Shown here: positions 9,029 to 16,376 of the stretch, in pieces | Layout: every line of letters starts with the position of its first letter | Numbering within the stretch: the stretch's first letter is position 1 | NCBI GenBank assembly: GCA_965207475.1 | Contig: OZ242278.1 | Coordinates: forward strand, 372,001 to 436,000 | Origin: WTFY01 sp011523795 | GTDB lineage: Bacteria; Pseudomonadota; Gammaproteobacteria; UBA4575 | DNA length: 64,000 bases | Direction: 5' to 3' | The notes under the pieces: model-generated | The model's database searches: none | What the model was told of the DNA's origin: nothing | What the model saw: only the letters and a program-made list of their open reading frames with translations | Program-made: the position numbers and the translations under genes

Positions 9029-9838
9029 ATGGGTAACTTGCAACTTGAGTTTTCCACCAGTCCGGGTGGAAAGACATACTTGAAGAATCAGTATGCAGCC
9101 TATCCTTTTCATATTTGCAAGGCTCAGTATTTTGAAAATGACCCGCCCGGAATGGCAAATATATATATCCAGTCCGCTTCAGGAGGCATATATGAAGATG
9201 AAGCCCTCTCTACAAATGTCATCGCCCATTCGAGTTCATACAGCCAGATCACTACCCAAGCGTCAACCATAGTACACGGAATGCCTCATGGCATGGCGCA
9301 CCATTCAGTTGATATCAATGTCACGAGCCATTCCTATACAGAGTACATATCTGACCCGCTGATTCTGTTTCCGGAATCTAAATTGTGCTCAAGAATCAAT
9401 GTATTCATAGACGAAACCAGTACCGCAGTAGTCGCCGATTCTTTCCTGCTGCATTTTCTGAGTGGCGACGGACGCGTGTTTGAGCTGCTGAACAGTTCCT
9501 TGCAGATTAATACTGAAGATGCCGAACTGCTTACAAAAGATGTTTACCGGGTAAATTCAAAAAACTTTCTGGGCAACAACCGTTCCTATATTGGAATGGG
9601 TACCCTTTACGTGATCAACCGTGCTGACAAATATCAGCACTTGCTGGAGTCGCTGCAATCCAGTATGCAGGTGAATAAAGATGTTTACGGTGGCGTATCC
9701 TATCTGCCTAATCACTGCGGATTACTGGTGAAATTCCTAGTAAAAGATGGCGATGTGCTGAAAAAAACCATTCAGGATTCATGGATTGCAATCAGGCAGT
9801 ATCTTGTCGGAGTCAAGCCAAATATCCGAAGAAAGTAA
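9029..9838 (+). CDS. ureD: Urease accessory protein UreD (UreH)
   Basis: A 269-residue beta-rich scaffold protein that binds apo-urease and recruits UreF and UreG. Recognisable family stretches include the N-terminal region with PFHICKAQYF, the ASGGIYEDEAL block and the TTQASTIVHG strand, corresponding to GDxL and TQAxTKVY in typical UreD. It is the last gene of the urease operon. Having ureD last is not the common D-A-B-C-E-F-G layout, but all structural and accessory functions for activation are present. No nickel transporter gene is seen nearby. Confidence 0.82.
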   Translation: MGNLQLEFSTSPGGKTYLKNQYAAYPFHICKAQYFENDPPGMANIYIQSASGGIYEDEALSTNVIAHSSSYSQITTQASTIVHGMPHGMAHHSVDINVTSHSYTEYISDPLILFPESKLCSRINVFIDETSTAVVADSFLLHFLSGDGRVFELLNSSLQINTEDAELLTKDVYRVNSKNFLGNNRSYIGMGTLYVINRADKYQHLLESLQSSMQVNKDVYGGVSYLPNHCGLLVKFLVKDGDVLKKTIQDSWIAIRQYLVGVKPNIRRK

Positions 9839-9972
9839 GCCAGGTAAGACAGACCGTGCAGGTACAAGAGATGACAACTCATGTGCTTGCCTCTTGAGTC
9901 CCTCGAATAGATTTGATTCGAAATGCTTATCTCTTAACACTTAAAGATGAAGTAAAATCTACTGTTTGGGGA

Positions 9973-10019
9973 TGGCGCGCCCGGAGAGACTCGAACTCCC
10001 GACCACCTGGTTCGAAGCC
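9973..10019 (-). pseudogene. 3' half of a tRNA-Arg(TCG) gene; probable attachment site of the island
   Basis: Read on the minus strand, this stretch contains an anticodon loop CTTCGAA (anticodon TCG), the 3' anticodon strand CCAGG, a 5-bp T-arm around TTCGAGT, the acceptor strand CGGGCGC, discriminator G and encoded CCA. The D-arm, 5' acceptor strand and 5' anticodon strand are missing: sequence upstream of the loop is AT-rich and cannot pair. A detached tRNA 3' end is the classic scar left at the far end of an element integrated in a tRNA gene. The intact tRNA-Arg should lie at the other end, beyond the window. Confidence 0.75.
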
Positions 10020-10043
10020 TTAAAATAGAGAGAATATTTATTT

Positions 10044-10105
10044 ACCAATCAGTCACTTACGGCGTTTGCCCATCTGATACCGTAACTGACCAATCAATCA
10101 CTTAC
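10044..10105. repeat. Two 17-bp direct repeats next to the tRNA remnant
   Basis: ACCAATCAGTCACTTAC at 10044-10060 and ACCAATCAATCACTTAC at 10089-10105 differ at one position, with starts 45 bp apart. They lie 25-86 bp inside the probable attachment site, where arm-type integrase or excisionase binding repeats are commonly found. That role is inferred from position only. Confidence 0.6.
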
Positions 10106-10531
10106 AGTCTGTTGCAAACTTGAGTTGGTACAGATTTGGCACAGTCGAATTGCTTATTTTGATACTCATCCGTGTAGGTCGTTGAGCCTGCTTCAACATT
10201 CTCGAAAATCGCCTTATGAATAGTTCTTTGTCCTCACTCTCTAGAGAATCGATTCGCGCCAGTGCCCGGCCATTCCCAGTCCTTGAGCTGGCAGACTCCC
10301 GTAGCACTCATCCGGAAAGGCTTGGGACAGCACGCTGCATTCGGTTGCAGATTGACTCCAAATCCAAGTGAGCTTATACGGGGACGACTGAGACTCAGAC
10401 CACGCAACACGCCGTCGCCTCGAAACCACTCTAGCAACATTCAAAGGTGATCTTGCCACCAAGCTGTACAAGGCCGACGCTGAAACGGATAGATCGGAAC
10501 TCCATAATCGTTGGCCGCACTGTGATCGTTA
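10106..10531. other. Non-coding or decayed DNA at the island's left end
   Basis: About 425 bases in which I see no supported gene. A minus-strand frame at 10098-10307 could encode a 69-residue basic peptide, but it has no recognisable domain and overlapping frames are equally open. It may be the eroded end of a lost gene. Confidence 0.4.
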
Positions 10532-11671
10532 TTATCCTGGTGGCTTGTTAGGACCATCTCCGATCACAGCCGTAATGCGGTTTTTCAATGCTTTCCGCAG
10601 GTCTTCGGGTTTTGTCCATTCGATGTGGTTATATTGACGGGTATCAAAATGAATCTTGTCAAGAAAACCTTTTTGGCATGTGAAGAAAACCGGAATATCG
10701 AGCCCGTGCGCAAAGCCTGCCTCATAGTAAACACCACCTCGCTCACCATCTTCACCATACGTAAAATCAGCCACCAGGAAGCGAGCTCGACGTATCCCAG
10801 CAATGATCTCGTCATCAATCTTGTTCGCATGTTCATGCTTATCAATCCGCACCGGTACATACCCTGCGTCGCGGATTGCAGGCTCGAATCCGTTAATCCA
10901 TGCGTCGTTCATGGATTCACCAAACCACATAGCAACAAAAGCCTCTGAGGATGCTGTGTCAGGATTTTGCAGTTCTTCCAGCCTGACATAGCCATCAACA
11001 GTCAATTTGCATGTTTCTTCGGGATTGTAATAATTGCCTTTGTTGTGTTCGATCAGGCCACTCTTTTCTAAATACGCCAAAAGAAACTGAAGTTCGTCCT
11101 CATTGATACTTCCGGAATATGCAAGAAGTTGGAGAAAGTCGTTATAGGAATTAACCTGGAGATCTTTTTGTTCAAAAGGGACCGGAAGGTCATCTGGAAA
11201 ATCAAGCTCAGATACTTTATCAAAGGTACGGAAATATACTTGTGAACCAATTTCTTTTGTCTTTTCCAGTAGGCATCGGAGAAGGTTGTCAGAACGGTCA
11301 GAAACACTAAGGTTTTTCCACTGTTTCGCATCGTCAATGGTCTTTGTAGAGATTTCAGGCCATCTAACCCCGAGCCTTCGCTGTTCAACCAGCCAGTCCG
11401 TAAGGCGCACCCTTATGGGATCATGGCCACCATAATTTTCCAATACTGCTTCCGCAGATTCAGAAATAAAGTATGGGCCACCTGCACGTGAAGAGATTAT
11501 CTCCCGTCCATCTCTGTCGGTATTGTTTTCTTTCGCAGGTGTCCACCAGATCATGCACTTCATAAACTCTCCCACGCGCTTGCCCTCCTTACTGATAGCG
11601 CAGTCATGTCTTAAATACGATACTACAAACTGCCTGCTGGCCAGAGCTGCATCAATTTCAATGGCGACCAT
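10532..11671 (-). CDS. Protein with C-terminal nucleoside 2-deoxyribosyltransferase/TIR-like domain
   Basis: A 379-residue protein. The C-terminal 130 residues start with AFVAMWFGESMNDAW and continue through EPAIRDAGYVPVRID, NKIDDEIIAGIRRARFLVADFT, GGVYYEAGFAHGLDIPVFFTC. This pattern fits the nucleotide-binding Rossmann-like fold shared by nucleoside 2-deoxyribosyltransferases and TIR-like effectors; the glutamate in YYEAGFAHG is the likely catalytic residue. The N-terminal 240 residues are not recognised; the middle part (LQLLAYSGSINEDELQFLLAYLEKSGLIE) resembles a winged-helix domain. Similar domains act in several anti-phage systems as nucleotide or NAD+ degrading effectors, which I infer here from domain and context. 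It is a single-gene unit, just inside the attachment site. Confidence 0.65.
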   Translation of the reverse strand: MVAIEIDAALASRQFVVSYLRHDCAISKEGKRVGEFMKCMIWWTPAKENNTDRDGREIISSRAGGPYFISESAEAVLENYGGHDPIRVRLTDWLVEQRRLGVRWPEISTKTIDDAKQWKNLSVSDRSDNLLRCLLEKTKEIGSQVYFRTFDKVSELDFPDDLPVPFEQKDLQVNSYNDFLQLLAYSGSINEDELQFLLAYLEKSGLIEHNKGNYYNPEETCKLTVDGYVRLEELQNPDTASSEAFVAMWFGESMNDAWINGFEPAIRDAGYVPVRIDKHEHANKIDDEIIAGIRRARFLVADFTYGEDGERGGVYYEAGFAHGLDIPVFFTCQKGFLDKIHFDTRQYNHIEWTKPEDLRKALKNRITAVIGDGPNKPPG

Positions 11672-11790
11672 CCGGTAGCCTCATGGCTTGCCAAACCCTC
11701 AAAACCCTGGACTTTGATCTCCCAAACGGGGCTGACCGCTAATCCTCGGAACCTATCAACACTTATCTTATTGTCTAGCTATAAGAGTTT

Positions 11791-12687
11791 TCAGTTACTA
11801 TGCCTGAGCTTTTTCCCGACCCATCCATTTCTATTTTCCTCAAACAACCATTCAATACCCAACGAAATCAAACTCTCAGGCCAGCGATTAGTGCAAGTTA
11901 AATTTGGATATAGGACAAAATCATCTCCAAGTCCTAGAGGCCAGGCAACAGCATTGACAGATGAAGCTAGAACCAAAGAAATATGCTTCATACTGCTATC
12001 AACAAAGGGTTGAACCCCTATAGGGGAATTCGATGTCTTGTGAATGGTTGAGACCGATTCTCGATCAGCACTGTCTATTCTTCGGGATTCTGTATTGAGG
12101 TTAACGCGCAGGTCTCCAACACCATATAATGATCTCATTACACATTCATCCATGTCTGCAAATAAGAATGGAATCCCACCAACATTTATTGCGATAACAA
12201 CCAAATCATCTTCACCAACGATGCCTTCACTAATGTATTTCTCGATTTTTTGTGCCTTTGAATCCAATGAATTGCAGATGCGCATCACATATTGTTTTAT
12301 GGGTACAGGTGCAACCGTATCGTATGGTATTGGTGATACGGAATCTGGCAATCCCTTCAGGCCTGGGGATGCACAAATAGCCTCAATCCACACGCGATGA
12401 CCATCCAAACTCAGAAGGATATCTGGGCTAGGCCCAGAAAAATATTTCACATCGAAATTGGAGCGCATCAAAGACACTGTCAAATACATCTCAAACCAGC
12501 GTTGGTGAAATTGGACTGGAAACTCCTTAAGAAAATGTTGGCCTGTGTGCTGGCCAAAATCACGCCACAAATCTTCGCAGTGCTTTTTTGCCTCACTTGA
12601 GCGCTCACATTCAGCGTCATGAATAAATCTATATAAAGGACAGGCTGCTGCAGGCAAATTGGAAAACAGGTCTCTCTTATGTTCCAT
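11791..12687 (-). CDS. Unknown protein with PD-(D/E)XK-like motif, coupled to a HEPN gene
   Basis: A 298-residue protein of unknown function. Residues about 63-110 read RWFEMYLTVSLMRS, then PDILLSLDGHRVWIEAICAS, which looks like a PD-(D/E)XK nuclease core (conserved E on the helix, then PD and an ExA in place of ExK). If so, the usual lysine is lost and the enzyme may be atypical or inactive. The rest has no family I recognise. The gene starts inside the end of the upstream HEPN gene (11-bp overlap), so the two proteins are probably made together and may be a toxin-antitoxin or abortive-infection pair. Confidence 0.5.
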   Translation of the reverse strand: MEHKRDLFSNLPAAACPLYRFIHDAECERSSEAKKHCEDLWRDFGQHTGQHFLKEFPVQFHQRWFEMYLTVSLMRSNFDVKYFSGPSPDILLSLDGHRVWIEAICASPGLKGLPDSVSPIPYDTVAPVPIKQYVMRICNSLDSKAQKIEKYISEGIVGEDDLVVIAINVGGIPFLFADMDECVMRSLYGVGDLRVNLNTESRRIDSADRESVSTIHKTSNSPIGVQPFVDSSMKHISLVLASSVNAVAWPLGLGDDFVLYPNLTCTNRWPESLISLGIEWLFEENRNGWVGKKLRHSN

Positions 12688-13456
12688 CGGACATACCTAA
12701 TTCTTGTAACAACTTTTGAGCAATCTCTTCGACAAGATTAAAGTCCTCTATCATTCGAGCGTGAAAATACATCAGTTTCGATTTCTCGCTGAACGAGTGA
12801 GTTGCAACCGGACAGAACAAAGTCAGCAAATTTTGCTGATCCTGTAACTGATCAACCTCACCATAGTTTCTTTGCTGCACTGCCTCATCAATTCGCCTTC
12901 CGATTTCTTCGTATTCCTGAAGTTTCTCGTCGGGAACATAATAGGGGGGTATGTAAAGAGGAATACGGTGCGCAAGTGCATGCCGGAAATTTCTGACCTG
13001 TTCAAACCAAGGCTCTTGCCTCTTCAGATAATCAACAAAATCTTTTGACAGGGTATCCAACACTGGTTTGTACTTAGTACCAATTAATCCTATTTCTGTA
13101 TCTTTAAGTGGTTTTCCATTTTTTCCAGTTAATTCCTTTTCACGCACCCATATGTGGGCCAGGTTATCCACACAACCAAACACATTGAACACAAAAGACT
13201 GGAGACAAACTGTTGTATCCAGGATTACGTCATTGGGAGGGGGCTCTGTTGCATCAGGTGGCAAATTTGCAAAAACCGATTCGATGCAGTGTGCTAAAAG
13301 CCCTACCCGACGCGGTAAGCCATGTGTCGCAAACTCACGTGCTCTAGAGTTTTTGAAGTCTCCTAAAACATAAGATGATATGACCCTTTGGCATTTTTCC
13401 CGGACAACTGCACACTCTTCAGAAAGTTTGTCTAAATTTTCTTTTGAATAGATCAT
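12677..13456 (-). CDS. HEPN-like protein
   Basis: A 259-residue, largely helical protein. The segment RNFRHALAHR at 155-164 contains the R-x4-H motif (R158, H163) that forms the active site of HEPN ribonucleases, preceded by the long helices typical of the fold (VCLQSFVFNVFGCVDNLAHIW). A PYY-rich loop and a second helical part follow. The family resembles Cthe_2314-type HEPN proteins, though I cannot confirm this without a search. It is the first gene of a two-gene unit with the PD-(D/E)XK-like protein. RNA cleavage during infection or stress is an inference. Confidence 0.6.
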   Translation of the reverse strand: MIYSKENLDKLSEECAVVREKCQRVISSYVLGDFKNSRAREFATHGLPRRVGLLAHCIESVFANLPPDATEPPPNDVILDTTVCLQSFVFNVFGCVDNLAHIWVREKELTGKNGKPLKDTEIGLIGTKYKPVLDTLSKDFVDYLKRQEPWFEQVRNFRHALAHRIPLYIPPYYVPDEKLQEYEEIGRRIDEAVQQRNYGEVDQLQDQQNLLTLFCPVATHSFSEKSKLMYFHARMIEDFNLVEEIAQKLLQELGMSDGT

Positions 13457-13510
13457 TGTATGAACCAGGCCTCATCATTGTTACAAGATATCTAGTTTAT
13501 AAAAGACAGT

Positions 13511-15382
13511 CTAAAGCTCATTTAGACTATCTATTACCTGTTGCCAATGAGGGAGCAATGGCAGACAACAAAGTCGAAATATGAACCAGCATGCATAAAT
13601 CGAATCTGGCTCGTAGCATGCTGCTCCAGAAATTAATCCGTGTGCGAGGTGGTGCCTGATTGCAGGACCACCCTTGAGGTCAAACAAATTCTCAATCTCA
13701 AAAACAATGTTGGGGCCAAAAATCTTCTCCAGCGATTCTCGATCCTTTTCAAGCATTTTTGACAAGGTCCGACTTTCTTGCGTCATATCGCTTTGGATAC
13801 CAGACGGGTCAACGCCAGCCTGTTTCAGAACGTGACGAAGCGAGTGTTCGAGTTGAGGCACGAGAATATGGAGCGCAGAGATATGATCACCATTGAAAAA
13901 GCGTGAAAAGCCTAATGCGAAATTATCCATGCGACCTGCTGGTATGAATGGACTCATGACAGCAATAGGATGTAAGCAGCGCTGATCGATGGGATGTTCT
14001 GAGCTTATCAGGCGCCGTGCAGGTTCGATCAACCCAGAGACCGCAGTCTGTCTGCGAAAGCCTTCGTTTCTCAAAATCAAGTGACGAATCGCTATATCAT
14101 CGCTCTCCTCTCCTCCTGCAAGTCCTGGTGACTCTGCGACGACCTTGCCTTCATCGTCATGTATTGACGTAGGCACCATGCTCTGTAGCGGATTTTCTTC
14201 AACCTGCTTTTGTACATCATCATGCAGCTTTGCTATCTCTGGAGACTTCTCTAAATTCACAAATCGAATAAGTGCTTCAGCCAAGGTCAAGCCTGCTACA
14301 CTTTCCCGTGCATGATCCACCCAATCTGTCAGATCGAGCTCAGTTGATATTGTTCCCATTTCATCAGGGATTCCGGCTTGTGCGCTTTGGAGCTTTGCCT
14401 CTAATTCCTGACGCCTTTCCTTTGTGTTCGGAATACGTCGCAGTTCCTTGATCGCATCCATCAGCCAGCTAGCGGCCACCATGCCTTTGAACCCTGCCGC
14501 AGAAGCCATTGTCACGTAGCATTCTGCGGCATTAACAAGACAACGGTTGCTGTCTTGTCCTTTTTCAGCATACTGATATCCACGCGCTGCAAGTCTCCAC
14601 AAGTCCTGTGAGCCATGAGGATCTTTACTTTCTGACGCAGCCATGGCCGCTGCATTTTCTGCAAGGATGACCGGGTCTTCGATGCGATAGTCCAGACACA
14701 ACTCTCCAGCGTTCAAGAAACCTCTGTTGTCTTTGGAGTTAAATGCATCACTGGTCACTGCTTTGATGAGAGACTTCAGCCCTGACTTCTCAGGTTCTTT
14801 CCAGCCGATGGAGCTGGCTATTTGGCAGGCGCGGCGCAGCATGTTACACCCCCTCTTGCTGCTGGCCCGCCTCTCTTCTGGAAATAATTCTGCCTTGCCA
14901 TCAAGTACCAGTTGAACCGCTTCACAATACGCTTTGATTGCCTGACGGGCCGAGGCGGCCAGCTTTCGGTCGTTGATCCAGGCAATGTCGGCTAATCGTG
15001 CCCGAAGCCCTGGGTTACGTATATCAGGCACAATTTCTGCAAAGACTGTTGACTGGTCACCCTTCAGGTCACTGGGAATCAGTGTTCGCTCGGTACCAAA
15101 CACACCCATAGGACCATAGGGCTCGGCAGTGTCATAGGGTTTAAAATGGATTGTGCAAACTAACGCCAATAATCGAAAAACTCGTACAGCCACCTCATTT
15201 CCCGCCTCTTTTTCCTCGTTGGCTGCACTCTGGTAGATAGACCCAAGGCTCTTGCAATCTACCTTATTGCTATTGGCTATAGGTACCTCACAGTCCGTGG
15301 CAGCAAAGTTATCTTTGGTGACTAGCTCAACGCCCTGCTGTGCACTGTCGTCCTGTGGTTCTTCGCACTTGTTTTCTGTCAT
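13511..15382 (-). CDS. DUF4209-type protein with C-terminal HEPN motif
   Basis: A 623-residue protein. The N-terminal 400 residues are helical and alanine-rich (many AAECY, LAARGYQYAEKG-like stretches), suggestive of TPR-like repeats. The C-terminal part (about 480-623) matches the DUF4209 pattern: PQLEHSLRHVLKQAG followed by RHHLAHGLI (R576 to H581, an R-x4-H HEPN motif). HEPN proteins of this kind are frequent in defence islands as stand-alone RNases, but the function of DUF4209 proteins is not established. It is a single gene; upstream to 15662 I see only AT-rich intergenic DNA. Confidence 0.6.
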   Translation of the reverse strand: MTENKCEEPQDDSAQQGVELVTKDNFAATDCEVPIANSNKVDCKSLGSIYQSAANEEKEAGNEVAVRVFRLLALVCTIHFKPYDTAEPYGPMGVFGTERTLIPSDLKGDQSTVFAEIVPDIRNPGLRARLADIAWINDRKLAASARQAIKAYCEAVQLVLDGKAELFPEERRASSKRGCNMLRRACQIASSIGWKEPEKSGLKSLIKAVTSDAFNSKDNRGFLNAGELCLDYRIEDPVILAENAAAMAASESKDPHGSQDLWRLAARGYQYAEKGQDSNRCLVNAAECYVTMASAAGFKGMVAASWLMDAIKELRRIPNTKERRQELEAKLQSAQAGIPDEMGTISTELDLTDWVDHARESVAGLTLAEALIRFVNLEKSPEIAKLHDDVQKQVEENPLQSMVPTSIHDDEGKVVAESPGLAGGEESDDIAIRHLILRNEGFRRQTAVSGLIEPARRLISSEHPIDQRCLHPIAVMSPFIPAGRMDNFALGFSRFFNGDHISALHILVPQLEHSLRHVLKQAGVDPSGIQSDMTQESRTLSKMLEKDRESLEKIFGPNIVFEIENLFDLKGGPAIRHHLAHGLISGAACYEPDSIYACWFIFRLCCLPLLPHWQQVIDSLNEL

Positions 15383-15662
15383 TTAGATACTTAAATCTGA
15401 GATTGCTTACTACCGCACACGAAAATAAGCATTTATTGTCCATTTGAGAAAGTTGTCAAGCATGTTCAAACCATGGGTCTATCATAAGACTACACATTAG
15501 TCTCCCTCTACAAAAACTCTGCACCGTAAACTACTTTTTGCAGTCTCGGCTCTTCTACAAACCATGCTAGGGCTTGCCCCCTGGATAGTCTGGAAGCGCG
15601 TGAACACACACCTCATAGACAGAAAGCAAAGCCTTGTCATGCATCTAGTCACCTGTGTGACA

Positions 15663-16205
15663 TTATTCATCAGTAATTCCGGCCACCATTATGTGCAGGT
15701 ACCGATCAATGCTAGGGCCTAGCTTCTTGGCGATTTCCAGGTCGCCCTTTCCTGCATATTCCTCCAGTTTGACCAGATAGGAATGAAACAGTTGGCACCA
15801 CATCATTGAATCATGTCGCTTGCACATTAGAAGTTCCGGGACCGGGATCCTGCACGGCTCCAGCACCAGGTGTTTCAGGCTATCCACGCAGTGCTTCAGG
15901 CTTGGCATGCAGTTAGGATCCTTGTTCACGGCCTTGGCTGTAACTTCCCTGGATTCCTTAATAATCTCCAGTCCTTTGGTCATAAGAATCTTGCGAGGCT
16001 TTCTGTCCCTCCATGCCTGCCACGTGCGCATGAAAGGGGTGGTGATCTTCGTACGCCATTCTTTCTTCAAAGAACTAAAGATTATTCCTAAAGCTCCAAT
16101 TACTGTCATCACAATCCCGGTGACCATTACAATAGGTTCAGGCACAGTGCTCATGAAAGCACCTACCCCAAAGAATATGAATTCAACAAATAATACTGTC
16201 CGCAC
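15663..16205 (-). CDS. Small membrane protein of unknown function
   Basis: A 180-residue protein with two N-terminal membrane segments (about residues 3-20 and 26-46) and a basic cytoplasmic remainder containing several cysteines. No family is recognised. It is divergently oriented from the TOPRIM gene, whose start is 172 bp away. It could be an accessory or anchoring protein for a neighbouring defence gene, but nothing in the sequence proves this. Confidence 0.45.
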   Translation of the reverse strand: MRTVLFVEFIFFGVGAFMSTVPEPIVMVTGIVMTVIGALGIIFSSLKKEWRTKITTPFMRTWQAWRDRKPRKILMTKGLEIIKESREVTAKAVNKDPNCMPSLKHCVDSLKHLVLEPCRIPVPELLMCKRHDSMMWCQLFHSYLVKLEEYAGKGDLEIAKKLGPSIDRYLHIMVAGITDE

Positions 16206-16376
16206 TTCTTATCTCCCGAAACTTCAGCCCAAAATGGTACCACCATCGGATACAATTGGCCGTCTCTTGGTCTCTTCTCCGTAATCTGATCCGCGCATTG
16301 CATGAGAAATCTCACCCAACCAGATTTGCATTCGGAGTGATATCAGGAAGAGAGAACTTCCAACGTTAATCGAATC

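Noticed and set aside
10098..10307. 69-residue minus-strand frame at the island's left end
   Set aside because: Basic, short and without domain or clear start; other frames overlap it equally. Kept only as part of the non-coding description.
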